A stretch of 64,000 bases of DNA from Nematopogon swammerdamellus (GCA_946902875.1 OX336350.1:21132048-21196047), one strand, 5' to 3'; counted from the first letter of the stretch, positions 32,476-43,579 are shown. Notes: a model not told the origin generated them from the letters alone. Made by a program: numbers and translations.

Positions 32476-32900
32476 GCTAAAATATTCCAGAAGTCATAAC
32501 TTAACTCCTTGACATCTCATACCTTGTAATATGATGAATAAAGTGAAAGAACAGATGCGAGAGAAAGCTTTATAGCTTACGAAGGGAAGCTGCATTGAAT
32601 ATTACGTGAGACTGCAGCCGAGCGCTTCAGATCAAAGTTCACCAGGCCTCTCTGCGCTGGAGTCTAGACTGACCTAAGGCCTACGCTTCTACATAATAGC
32701 TGTAAGCCCGTTTTAACAACAACCAGTTAAGTCTCGTTTGACAGTAATTCGTCAGTTACAGACGCGTTTCTCTTACATTTGACAGCTGTCAACCGACCTC
32801 TACAATTTAGAGGAAGGTGGTGAAAACAAGCCTTAGTAATTTTAGAGAATTTTAACTTGTTTATGAAGAAATATTTACCGAAGCAATCATCTCAAATTAT

Positions 32901-33025
32901 AGCCAACACGAAACGGAGGGAAGCACTGACATTGCACCTAGTTCACACGGTTTTATGGTCTGACATAACGGATGTTGTAGGTGATGTAGCCAACCGTGTC
33001 AGTTTCCATAAAAATAAAAAAAAGT
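32901..33025 (+). mobile_element. SINE-A tail fragment
   Basis: GGAGGGAAGCACTGACATTG, GGATGTTGTAGGTGATGTAG, CAACCGTGTCAGTTTCCATA and A run. Confidence 0.85.
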
Positions 33026-33591
33026 TACCCCCGTACTGAAATGAGCGCACTCCTGTTTCAAGGGCACATTTATCCTCAAAAAGTATGTACCTAGCTAATT
33101 CCGATGCGCTGGCGGCGGACGGGCGACCTCGTCAGCTACGAGTATAATTAGATTTGCTCACACGTCAGCCGATGATAGCTGATCTCTATGATAAATGACC
33201 AAAAAGTTAACCAGTGCTAATGGGGCACCTATCAAATCAGCGCCTTTATTCAGTGTGAGTTCGTAGCATTGCCGAATGCACTGACACGCACCATATAAGG
33301 CACATTAAAGGTCTTTGCCGATGAAAAATTACTCCAAAAACAATTAAGATAAGATCGATTATGAGATTTTGATCTGTCGAGACCTCCAAAATAGAGATGT
33401 TAAAATTTGATACGCCGCCGCGTACATTTGGGAATGATATATAAGATTATTATTTTACAAATATGATAATTTGCATAGTTTGACCACTATAGATAGACAC
33501 AGCGTTGTCTTGCTACCTATTTATATAGATTTTTTTCTCATTACGTTGAATTGAAATTTAGATACGAGTACTTTTTTGCTTTAAATATTTT
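33026..33591. other. Spacer, nothing recognised
   Basis: No supported gene or repeat. Confidence 0.4.
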
Positions 33592-33890
33592 CAGCATATT
33601 TTTACAAAGAAAACAAACATAACACTCGGTGTATCCCGGCAATCGGGATAAGCAGAGTAATCGGTGTTGTGCTGCAAGGACTTTGGAAAATTACAGCACC
33701 GACCACCCCTTTTCGCAGAGTATTCGAACAAGATCAAGCAGCAAGTAAAACGCAAAGACCCACCTGTTGCATGACTCAGTGGAAGGACCGTGCCAAAGTG
33801 AAAGGTGGCGAACCCGTCGCCCTTTAGCAAAGCATCTTGTCGTTATCCATTAGTCGCCTTTTACGATATGCACGCGTGGAGAGTTACAGA
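33592..33890 (-). mobile_element. SINE-B copy
   Basis: Reverse complement of the family: CCCGGCAATCGGGATAAGCA, GTAATCGGTGTTGTGCTGC, TTGCATGACTCAGTGGAAGG, CCTTTAGCAAAGCATC, CCATTAGTCGCCTTTTACGA. Only part of head B remains. Confidence 0.85.
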
Positions 33891-33943
33891 AACCAGCATT
33901 GCCGATATACGGAAAATAACTTCCAAAGTACCTAATTATCCGC

Positions 33944-34055
33944 AAGAGGCACTGACATGGCACCTAGTTCACCAAGGTGCGATGGGCTTACATCACGCGT
34001 GTATTAGATTATGTAGCCAATCGTGTCAGAGTGTCAGATTCCATAAAAAAAATGA
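33944..34055 (+). mobile_element. SINE-A tail fragment
   Basis: GCACTGACATGGCACCTAG, diverged middle, GTAGCCAATCGTGTCAG and A run. Confidence 0.75.
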
Positions 34056-34367
34056 CTGTCGATTTGAACACGGACGATGTTTCGTATTGATCCCGCGCGT
34101 CGTGTTGCATTGCAACAGCGATGATTAGAGAGTGATGGATGATCGGAACCCTTCGAGCTCCAGTGCACATTAAAATGTAGTTTGCGCACAAACGCTTCAT
34201 ATCACCTGAGAACCGCTCAAACGGAATTCGTTCATTAATCAAATTAGCCAGAGGTGTGAACCAACTGACTGGCGCAATTTTGAAAAGTGAAGGGAAATAT
34301 CTCGGTACAACGAATCTCGCTCGGAAGATTTCCTTTGTTCCGTGGGAAATATTTATTTATACGAGCG

Positions 34368-35222
34368 GCTGGTGGCTGAGCGGTCTGGGCGTCGGCCTCT
34401 CTTGCGAGAGGTCCGAGGTTCGAGTCCGGTCGGCGTGTACCAATGAGTTTTTTTCTGACAGAAAATTTTACGTGCATACCTATAGGTCGTTCGTTCTAAC
34501 CTGAGGCGTACAATACATTCACGCATGACGGTGAGCATAAAATTCTGCGAGTGTAGTAGTGCTCAGGCCATGTTTATGCGCGCGCATGTCAGCCTCGATA
34601 GCTTAGTGGTGCAGACAGTCGACTATTGCTATTGATTTTTAAGCAACGCTGGGCGCGGTCAGTACTTGGATGGGTGACCGCTCGATCGTTGGAGGCTGAC
34701 CGTGGTTCGGATTCCACGTAAAACTGTAGATCCCTTCCCTTCCTACCTTACTCGGTGGTAGGGTTCAACCCGCCCGGGTTCGTACCACCGCACTGAATGA
34801 AACGTCGGACGAAACGGCTATGTAAATAGTTTGTGTTTTCCGTCCAGTTCAGTGTAGCCGGCACGATCGAAGGGAAGCACTGACATGGCACCTAGTTCAC
34901 CCGGTGTTATGGGCTGACATCACGGATGTAGGTGATGTAGCCAAAGGTGTCAGTGTCCATAAAAAAAAAATCAAGCATTTGTATTAGAGAAATGCATGTG
35001 TGTGCGGCCTTAGGTTAGGCCGTCCCATGCTAATAAGCTTCTTCGCCGTTCGGAGCCGGTGTAAAACTGTAGGTCCCTTCTCTTGCCCCTTACTAGGTGG
35101 TTGGGTCAAATTGTAGCCGAATGGGTTGATACCACCGTACTGGATGTAAAATGACCGCATAAAAGCCTCAGTTGTGTTCTCCTCTAGTCCAGTATAGCCG
35201 GCTGGCCCCTCTGACTTGGCCA
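34368..35222 (+). mobile_element. SINE-C, long subfamily, interrupted by a SINE-A
   Basis: A tRNA-like head (GGTGGCTGAGCGGTCTGGGC, then B box GAGGTTCGAGTCC) is followed by a linker and a ~200-bp block (ACCTGAGGCGTACAA, GACGGTGAGCATAAAATTC) absent from the short copy at 2.4-2.8 kb. The body resumes after the inserted SINE-A (34592-34970) with AAGCATTTGTATTAGAGAA, AGGTTAGGCCGTCC and GTAAAACTGTAGGTCCC. The uninterrupted equivalent is visible at about 61678-61860. Confidence 0.85.
34592..34970 (+). mobile_element. SINE-A, full-length reference copy
   Basis: Head: GCCTCGATAGCTTAGTGGTG (tRNA A-box-like), AAGCAACGCTGGGCGCGGTC followed by AGTACTTGGATGGGTGACCG (matches the internal control region half of animal 5S rRNA almost base for base), then B-box-like GTGGTTCGGATTCCAC. 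The body begins at GTAAAACTGTAGATCCC. The tail ends TGTCAGTGTCCAT with a 10-A run. It is flanked by TCA on both sides within SINE-C. Such a head would bring together type 2 and type 1 RNA polymerase III promoter parts (inference). Confidence 0.9.
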
Positions 35223-35562
35223 AAATTTAGTATTGAAGCACACTAGAGAATCTGGATATGGCTTAAAACTCAACACTTATGTATGACAGAACGTATGGAA
35301 CGAGACAAACATATGGTCTGCGTTGGTGGCGATTCAGTAACACAGTATTTGCTGAATAATCGCTTATAAATAGTATGGTAGAAAAAAAATTAAGTTAAGA
35401 AGTATGAGTCGCTAAAAACCCTCTTTGAGTCTCTAGGTTTTGCGCTGAAAACCCCTGGTGCGTGGTCACCGGACGCAACAATAGCTAGTGGATAAGTCCG
35501 GTGATGTGCGTGCCAAGGCTTTCTTCATACGCCGCATAAGCCTGGAAATGCAAAGAGGGAAC

Positions 35563-36651
35563 CACAGAGCATCAAATGCGCGCGGCTCCCCCCTCCCCCC
35601 CCCCCTGCCCTCCTAGAGGCGCTCTCAGCGCGATTTCCCTACAAAGCCGTTGAAGCCTGTGGGCATGGCCTATGACCAAAGGTGGGCAGCGTTAATTAGA
35701 AATTTAACTTCGTTAATCCTACTTCCGTTACTCAAAAACTTAACTTCGTTAATCACCAGAGCGTTAGTTCAACACTAATGTAACGGAAGTTAATGAAAGT
35801 CGTTAATTCGTTAGCGTTAATCGTATATATCGAATTGATTATTAAACTTTCATAATTCATGAGTTTTTATTTTATTTTAAGAGTCATTCTATTAATCAGG
35901 CACTGTATTGCCATTTACTTAGTTAATCATTTAAACACGCAACACAACAAAGATGGTTACATTGGCTAGGTTAGCTTTATTTATGTTTATGATAGAATAG
36001 AATAGGTTATGTTATGTTAGTGATGTGATGTTACGTACAAACAAGTGGAATAATTTGATGATTCGAGTTTAAGATTTGAAAATTTTCTCCACTGAAGTTA
36101 TATGTAGTAAGTAGTAAGTAAGAAGTAACTCTATCTAACTCGAGTATACTAGATCAACTTCCGTTAAGCTTCTGTTCTGTTGGGTTGGGAATTGGGGAAT
36201 TGGAATTTCGTACGATAATTATCGTACTTAGAGATAGATACAAGATAGAATTAACGGATAACGGACTTAAATTTAACGAAATAAAAACTATTAACGGAAC
36301 TTAAGTCCGTTAATAGTTTTGTACATTAACGCTATCGTTAAAAAGTTAGGCACATTGTTAACTTCGTTAATAACGGATTAACGGATTAACAATAACGCGC
36401 CCAGCTATGCCTATGACTTACATATTATGTGTGTTGTGCGTGTGCATTTGTTTTGTGCGTGTGCCTAACTTGCTCCTCTTTGTATATAGTGTCGATACTA
36501 GCACACACACACACATACGAAGCGCTAGCAGCACTGCGTCACAGATTACTAAATAGTTACTTCGTACTGCGTGTAGTTATTGGGTTTCAAATATTATCGC
36601 TTAGGGCGCCTCTAGTAGGGGGCGCGCGCGGTAGGTATTTGATGCTCTGTG
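35563..36651. mobile_element. hAT-like MITE (outer), with perfect 8-bp target duplication
   Basis: Ends CACAGAGCATCAAAT and ATTTGATGCTCTGTG are inverted. The direct repeat GAGGGAAC stands immediately outside at 35555-35562 and 36652-36659. Just inside the ends both sides have GCGCGCGG-type and CTAGAGGCGC blocks. 8-bp duplications and a CA start fit the hAT superfamily (also compatible with P or Merlin). Without its nested insertion it would be about 348 bp. Confidence 0.88.
35677..36409. mobile_element. hAT-like MITE (inner), with perfect 8-bp target duplication
   Basis: It starts CAAAGGTGGGCAGCGTTA and ends AATAACGCGCCCAGCTATG. CCTATGAC occurs directly outside at 35669-35676 and 36410-36417. 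The interior is packed with GTTAA/TTAAC and CGTTAA motifs in both orientations. It is non-coding and inserted in the outer MITE. Confidence 0.88.
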
Positions 36652-36824
36652 GAGGGAACGCTTTAAGCGTGCTAGGGAGCATGGCTGCCTCGACAGAAAT
36701 GGAAGACATTTTTTATTTATAAGTTCTGGTTTACGTTTATTTTGTTTTATTATTTACTGCAAATAATTATACACAATATACCAATAAACATGTAAAAAAA
36801 AGTTCATTTTTATTTTGTTTTATT

Positions 36825-36901
36825 GAAGGCGCGTCATGTTGCGCCGAGCCACCCAAAAGGTGTCTAACGATGCCCATGGACATTCGGTCGTATGTGGGGC
36901 G
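36825..36901 (-). mobile_element. Jockey-like LINE 3'-end relic
   Basis: GCGCGTCATGTTGCGCCGAG, CACCCAAAAGGTGTCTAACG and GCCCATGGACATTCGGTCGT match 18075-18150 and the end of the 60.3-kb copy. A 75-bp insertion of the extreme 3' end. Confidence 0.75.
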
Positions 36902-37255
36902 ATTATTTATATTATATTGTTGATATCTTTGCGGTGTTCTATTTTTTAAAACATTTGTTCGATATGAGTATTTACCGCACTTTACTCGTAATTAGTATTT
37001 TTTATCGCAACGTTAATTAGGAAGAACCTTGGCGCTTCTTCGCTCACATCAATCAACACTGTGACATTTGGTTAGAACTTTGTTTTTCCCCGTTTGTTAA
37101 AGGTAGATGCTCGGTTTTCAACAACAACGACGTAATTTTTAGTTTGTTACATTCAGATTAACATATTTATTTTGCCATGAAGAACGCACAATATTAAACG
37201 ACACAAATGCACATTCAGTATGGTTCGTTATAACGACTATTCGTATGCGTTATAG
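36902..37255. other. Spacer, nothing recognised
   Basis: No supported gene or repeat. Confidence 0.4.
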
Positions 37256-37835
37256 TTACCTATAGTAGGGTTGCCATTCGTCCCGGTACACCGGGACTTG
37301 TCACCGGTTTAGAATCTCAGTCCCGGTCGTCCCGCCTGACCACCAAATGCCCCGGGAACCAAAAGCCTGTTAGTTTATCCATACTAATATTATACGAAAA
37401 ATCTTTAAAGGGTTTAGTGTTTCTTCTTATTTCCTAACACTCCTTACAGAGCGTTTCAGGCATCATAAATCTATAGATTTCAGGCGCAGATGTCAATTAT
37501 GTGTATACATAGACAAAGAACGTTCACTGGATACTTTTGGCTAACTATCTGTAAGCTTACAGAGCTGCGTGGATCGTTCTGAATCGGACATTTTTTTGGG
37601 GCCTATAATTTATTCGCTATGGACATTTAAAACCATTGCCTACCTAATTATCTAATACAATTTATGCATAATATATCCTTATATGTAAAAGTTACCTATG
37701 ATGAAATAACATTTAATTTAATATTCATAGAACAGGTGCTGCATTTCCCCGCTCAAAGACATCCAACTTTTCTTAGGTTTTGATATAGTGTCCCGGTCAG
37801 TACCTGCACCTTTATGGCAACCCTGACTATAGGTA
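37256..37835. mobile_element. TIR element of the AGGGTTGCCA family
   Basis: TTACCTATAGT and AGGGTTGCCAT at the left are inverted at the right (ATGGCAACCCT, one extra G, ACTATAGGTAA). CCCGG-rich blocks lie inside both ends. Non-coding. Same family as 3086-3688 and 50200-50812. Confidence 0.65.
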
Positions 37836-38084
37836 ATTTTATTTAGTCCCGTTCGGCAATGCAAATGAGATGTGAAGCTAGAATCTACGGATTACTCGAA
37901 AAAATATAATAAAGAAAAAAAGGGTTCAGTCAAGAATGAATAAAGGGTATACGAGTATTATATCATTAATACTAATATTAAATCTCCATAAGGGATGGTC
38001 ATGGAATAAGTAGGTACTTTGTTTTATGAGATATTTCGCCTATAGGCTCTATGTATGATAATAAAATTAAATTTACGATTTTTA

Positions 38085-38311
38085 GGCATCTTTTCTGTAT
38101 GTATGTACGTTCCTCCATAACTATTAAACCGATCATTCGAATTTGATGAAACTTAGTACAGGCACATTTGATTACGGTCCGGTTACGCGATGTGGCTCTC
38201 ACACAAACCGAATTGTTCCGCTCTCCGAAATAAGGTACGCTAGCGGGCTTACTTAATTTCTTCTTTTTAAATACGAATTTCACGCGAGCGAAGCCGCCGG
38301 CAAAAGCTAGT
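38085..38311 (+). mobile_element. Helitron-like element, 3' part
   Basis: Interior with TTAAACCGATCATTCGAATT and GATGAAACTTAGTACAGGC, then the end AATTTCACGCGAGCGAAGCC, GCCGGCAAAAGCTAG followed by T. Hairpin plus CTAG fits Helitron 3' ends; rolling-circle transposase is absent. Confidence 0.7.
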
Positions 38312-39341
38312 ATCAAATATATTCTTAGTCAAGGATCATGTTGCAAAACGCATACTAACGCAGGCTAGTACCTCTCTGTACTTTACGTCCAAACGTTTTC
38401 TCTCTATCATTGTACATGCCTCTAACATTTTAAAACCCTATCAGATCATTAATTACTGCGTCCTACACGACCAACAATATTATCCAAGTCATACTTTCAT
38501 TTCTCAATCGTTTGTACCGTTGCAAGAGCTCTTTTACGAGAGTCCATTAGACAGGAGAGGGGCGTGCACTAGCAGCTTAATGAAGCCATAATGATAGGTA
38601 TAGCATTAAGTGCAAGGTTCCAAATTTATCGATTTATTAAGAGCCGTCGCACACTACACAAGCAAGAGGCATTGTCTTAGTACATTCCCTGCTTTAGTGC
38701 AGCAGTGTATGTATGTAATTAAGTAGATATAATCAGGTTGGCGAATGGAAATTGTAAGCAAAGGTTGAACTTAATTTCAGAACGTAACTATCGGTCCGTG
38801 CGATCTATCTGTTGGTCCTTCAACATTCTGAGTGATTCTGTGAATCCGAGAGAGCGAGAATTTTGACGTAACTCTCTTTGTTCTCACGAATCGTAAGATT
38901 GATGAAGATTGTAGTTTAATACACTAACATAATTATGTTGATACAAATTACGTATCAAAGTTTGACAAAGGCTCTTTACACCTGATTCACTTAATTAATA
39001 AGTCTTTGTAGTCAGAACTCTCAGCAAAATTGTTAATCTTGCTCTCGAGCTGTGTTTTAGATGGACTATGGGCGGTGTTATTATGTGGCTAGTCACTAAA
39101 TACTTGTAAAAATATGTTTAAAAAAATACCCTGCAAAGTTTCTTGTCGGTTCTTCTTCGTGGGTGTAATCGAACCGGATAGAACAAATTGTGACAAGTTC
39201 GAGCGCAGTCTAACTGCCATATGAATGATCAATAAATAATACAATACAATTAAGTCACAGCCATTGTAGCACTTATGAAAAAAAAAAAAAAACCCTTTAC
39301 AGTAGGTAAGTTATAAAATTGTACAAATTAATTAAGTATCA
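38312..39341. other. Spacer with a LINE 3' end
   Basis: No gene is supported. 39112-39252 is a plus-strand LINE 3' end: CTGCAAAGTTTCTTGTCGG, GTGTAATCGAACCGG, GATCAATAAATAATACAATA, with tail of ACAAT units. Confidence 0.5.
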
Positions 39342-40129
39342 GGGTACTTCTCATCGAAGCTCAAATTTGATGGTCACAGAGTTATATTTCCTAAACGGTA
39401 AAAGTTTGAAACAGAACTTGAGACTTGGAGGATAAAACATCTTTTAAGCTACAAAATAAATAAATCTTTTCGTAATAGAAGCAAAAATACATACCAAAAA
39501 TTAACACGAACGGTCAAAAACGGGGCCATTTTTCGCATTCTCATCATGTCACACTTCCCGCTGCAGTAAAACATTTGGTTACTGCTTCACCAAATTTCAG
39601 TGTATTTGAATGTTACATATACTAAACTCATCGTAATTAAATACACTTTACACACAATACTCTAAAATAAATGATTTTGTCATTATTTTGAATTGAAAAC
39701 ACAATATGCGTCGGTCACACGATTTTAGATACTTTAGATTTGCGTAGTATTACAGGCTTGCTGTTGAACACAACTGCAGTAACCAATCACAGAGCTCGAT
39801 TCGGTCGAACGTCAGTCGTGTTCCGGCATCGCAGAGGTGAGACGTGCGGCTATCCTTCCGCGAAAAAATAATATTGGTAAGTTTTCATTTATTCATATGT
39901 GTACCGATCACTTGCGTGGACAACATTTTTGTGCATTGTATTTTAGCAATTGAAATCAACGCTAGCTTATCGAAAGCCCAAAATGTTAGAGATATTTATG
40001 TAGTATTTGATTTAAAACATTACATCTAAACTTTGCTGGAATTTATAAAAAGGGGATATATCGTCACCTTCGTGGCATCACCTTCGTGGCGTTTTATCCA
40101 CGAAGGTGATTTTATGCCACGAAAGTGAT

Positions 40130-40722
40130 GGGTGCGCTGTAGTATTTAAGGCCTACTAATTAGAAAATTGCTGGTAACTGGGGCTGGTAGGTGAGGGTCT
40201 AAAGAACTATTACCAAAAATATTTTTTTTGCCGGAAATGCGTAGTTTTGGAGAAAAAAAATTAAAAAAAAAATATTTTTCATACAAAATTAATTTTAGAT
40301 TTTTAATATTTTTTTTTAATGCGCCAAAACATTTATTTTGAATAGGAATTTATGCAAAAACGACATGCCCCGCCTCAACATTAGGTTAGGGTTAATTTAT
40401 AGAAGATGCTTTGCCGCGACGACGCATCTTCTATAAATTAACCCTGGTTATTTTTTTTTTAAACCACCAAAACATTCACCCATACCACTTCCCCTGTTTT
40501 TACATACATTTATGTTCAAAACCAATGATTTGGTGCCTTAAAAAAACAAAAAATATTTTTTTATTTTGTATGAAAAATAATTTTGTATGGGAATTTTTTT
40601 TTCTCCGAAACTACGCATTTCCGGCAAACAATTATTTTTGGTAATAGTTCCATAGACCCTCACCTACCAGTCCCAGTTACCAGCAATTTTCTAATTTGCA
40701 GGCCTTATACTACAGCACACCC
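40130..40722. mobile_element. MITE with 8-bp target duplication inside the transposon
   Basis: Ends GGGTGCGCTGTAGTA and TACTACAGCACACCC are inverted. AAAGTGAT stands on both sides (40122-40129 and 40723-40730). Arms continue about 120 bp (GCTGGTAACTGGGGCTGGTA and its complement). The centre has a second exact hairpin (AGGGTTAATTTATAGAAGAT and complement). It was inserted into the intron of the remnant gene. Confidence 0.9.
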
Positions 40723-40778
40723 AAAGTGATTTTTTGGATGTTGGTAGTACACTTTTATGATTTTTTCAGTACTTCAAA

Positions 40779-40961
40779 ATGCCACAAACTGCCAAAGAAC
40801 GGCGAGAAAAGAAAAAAAATTCAGAAAAAAAGAGAAGGGAAAAAATCAAAGCCAACCCTGAGCTTCACAACGCTGTAAAAGCAAAAGCAAGAGAAAGTTC
40901 CTATTTGTTATTAATAATGTTTTATTACATTTTTTCACTAATATTGTGTTGTTTTAATTGA
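40779..40961 (+). pseudogene. Amino-terminal piece of the transposon protein
   Basis: Starts MPQTAKERREKKKNSEKKRR and continues KANPELHNAVKAKARE, very lysine/arginine-rich and helical. It then runs into AT-rich sequence and stops. Basic amino ends of this sort (MPxTxAER...) are known in insect transposon-encoded proteins. It is only 60 codons, cut short by an internal deletion. Confidence 0.5.
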
Positions 40962-41406
40962 CATATCAGTAATATTAAAAACCACAGAAATCGAAATTAT
41001 TTCGGTTTCCCGTGTTAAAAACCTATTTCGTAGATGACAGAACCTAGGACCGAACTGGTAATAGTCTCTTATTGTTATTGATATCATGTTTTTGATTGTT
41101 TAATTATAAAAATAAGATTAAATTGTTATTTCATGAATATTTAGTCTCATAAACGGTAGTAAAAGTTGAGAAAGTAATGGCTGTAAAGTTACTGAGTCAC
41201 TTTCGTGGATCATCGCGTCACTTTCGTGGAATATACAACTTCAAAACACTATATCTTCCAAACTAGAATCACGATTAAATTGATTTACTCAAGAATTTAT
41301 TCGTCTTATCAAGCGTTATAAGTTTTTTACGAAAATTGTTCAAATAACTAAAAATTAAAAATTTCCACGAAAGTGACGATGAGAATCGTGGCGATGAGAA
41401 GTACCC

Positions 41407-42453
41407 ATCAGCTACCTACGAAAATTGAAATAGTAGGGCATCTAAGCTGTCATGGGGAACTTGGCTTTGATACCATGATGGATGAATATTTTTGTTTATT
41501 TTGTTAGGTAATTTAGTTTATAAATTATGTTTTTTTATTGTTCATGTGTCGGTTACTCTTGAATAGTAGGGCATAAAGTATTTTAACAATTAATTTTGGT
41601 TTTCAGGCCCGTATGTACTCCCTGGAAATCCTATACATTTTACTAATTTCGAAATTCACTCGAGCCTTCCCGCCCCGGCGCGCCGCCGCGCCTCCGCCGC
41701 ACCTCCGCCGCGCCTCCGCCGCACCTCCGCCGCGCCCCGCCGCCGCCTACAAGGCTTAACGAAGTCGCAAAATCCGGAGAATGCCGACCGAAATCTTTCT
41801 AGGCTGAAAATATTCATTTGCGAAACCTCCTCCGTGACCGAGAACCAACATGGCGCGTGCGCTCGGCACGACCATGTCACTTATTGACCGTTCAATGAAG
41901 CATTTTGTGCGTGCCGTAATAATATGCCCACATATCGTAATATAATATTATATAAATACTTATAGAGTTGGATGTGAACTAACGAGAACTAGAAATAAAA
42001 CCGAGCCACTGAAAATAGTCACTGTGAAGTATTATATATTTTTTAATATTTTTATATGTTATTTATTACTAAGCATGTACTCTCTTTTATATTTTTCTCT
42101 TTAGATAAATGCAAAGCCGAAAATGAAGAGAACAAAATACGTCCCGCCGACCAGGATTCACACTACTAAGAACAATACTAAGAATTTTCAATAAATGCAT
42201 CCACTCATAAAAGCCATCTCATCTCGTCTTCAGTCGTCGGTGACCTCATTAGACCGTGTGCGTCATTTTTATAGACACGAGCTCCAGTGACTTTAAAAGC
42301 AGGCCGAAGTTAGTCACGTGACAACATGTTAGGTATTTATATGTATAAAAATCGGTCAAGGTTTAGGGGTTTGGAAAACATAAACCCCGTAAGACGATTT
42401 TGCATGGAGAAAAATAACCTCTGTTTTATCACTTGACTAACCTCTGTCTGGTC
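41407..42453. other. Spacer with a CpG-rich patch
   Basis: 41660-41750 has tandem CGCCTCCGCCGCACCTC-type units. It is followed by CCAACATGGCGCG near 41850 (YY1/initiation-like). This might be a promoter or first exon, for example of the gene at 51 kb, but no donor or transcript can be shown. Confidence 0.4.
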
Positions 42454-42780
42454 TTAAGATGTTAAATATCGGTTATGAAGTGAGTTTTTTTGCACAACGA
42501 GTATTTTGGATTTTTTTGCACTACTTACCACTAAGTCTGCTACCTTACCGGTGGTGGTCGCGCCAGAAATACGCGCCGCCAATAAAAGCGGCCAGCGCTG
42601 TAGTGTAGGTACTAACGGTTTAATCACATTGCGAAAGGACCGCTGGCCGACGTGTTTAGCGCTTAATAACGCCGGGGGATCGCTCCGAGATACGAGACAA
42701 ACCGCAGTTTCATTACGAACAGTTTGCTGGGCCAATGCCATGGCAGGCTTGTCCAATTGCCGTAATGTTGTTACAATCAT
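42454..42780 (-). other. Unassigned 108-codon frame, possible exon or relic
   Basis: Minus-strand frame with balanced base composition in AT-rich surroundings, beginning MIVTTLRQLDKPAMALAQQ. A donor-like GGTAAGG lies within it (complement at about 42546-42553). No domain recognised. It could be a fragment of a transposon gene or chance. Confidence 0.25.
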
Positions 42781-43209
42781 TGGTACATAGCTTATCTTTG
42801 TTTATTCGTACATCTTATAGTGAACAAAATTGGTTCCGTTTGGTTGAGTCTGACACGGTCTGACCTACGTTGAGCGAGGTTCGGAGTCGAACGAAGGAAA
42901 CAAGACACTATCATTGCTTCACGTGATCCTGATTGTTTGTTGCAGTATTGATATCAACAATATTGCAGTACACTTATTGTCACAAAGGAAGTTCACTTAC
43001 TGTATCTGTGTTTTATGGTAAGTGGGTCAGAACCTTCCTTAAAATAAAATGTAATTGGGTCCAAACTAGCAGATTTTTTTTTTAATTGGTCCTCAGAATG
43101 GGTCGAAATCTTCCAAGATCCAACAATAACTCTTAAATATATCGTAAAGTTGAGTCTACTAATGCTAGGTATTATAGGTCGCGAAAATATCATTCCATTT
43201 CCGTTTGTA
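42781..43209. other. Spacer, nothing recognised
   Basis: No supported feature. Confidence 0.4.
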
Positions 43210-43471
43210 ACCTGTGTAAAACTGTAGGTCCCTTCCCTTGCCCCTTACTAGTTGGTAGGTAGGCTCAAATTGTAGCCGACTGGATTGGTACCACCGTACT
43301 GGATGTAAGATGGCCGCATAGCAGCCTCGGTTGTGTTCTCCTCTGGTCCAGTAAAGCCGGCAATCCAGGAAAATCTCTAGTATGGCACCTACGTTCTCGG
43401 AGGTGATATTGGCTGGTCGGAGTATGTGCTTTGGCCCCTCCGTCTTAGCCACCCATACCGGATTAAATATT
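43210..43471 (+). mobile_element. SINE-C, head missing
   Basis: GTAAAACTGTAGGTCCCTTC, AGGCTCAAATTGTAGCCGAC, ACCACCGTACTGGATGTAAG, GAGGTGATATTGGCTGGTCG and TTAGCCACCCATACCGGATT. Confidence 0.88.
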
Positions 43472-43579
43472 TTTTTTTTTTCAATATAGAAAACAATTGC
43501 AAAGTTGCCTCCAAACGTAACAATAAAACCGGTTTTATTCAATTCAAAGTAAAACATTAAGGAACAAGAGAAGCCCCAT

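Larger units (their letters stand above)
39342..41406 (+). mobile_element. DNA transposon remnant with 15-bp TIRs
   Basis: GGGTACTTCTCATCG at 39342-39356 is exactly inverted at 41392-41406. ATCA stands on both outer sides (possible 4-bp target duplication). Inside, CAC(C/T)TTCGTGG occurs seven times in both orientations (40062-40129, 41207-41242, 41371-41384), like subterminal binding sites. A spliced gene start is visible: Inr-like TCAGTCGTG near 39809, donor AG/GTGAGA at about 39837, acceptor TTTTTTCAG at about 40767, then ATG at 40779. The rest of the gene is deleted. Confidence 0.7.

Noticed and set aside
34620..34685. A 5S rRNA gene
   Set aside because: Only the internal half of 5S is present, always in front of the SINE-A body, in several copies with A-tails; it is a SINE head.
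40062..40129. Operator-like CACCTTCGTGG palindromes as host regulatory sites
   Set aside because: They lie inside the 39342-41406 transposon and recur near its other end, so transposase-related sites are the simpler reading.
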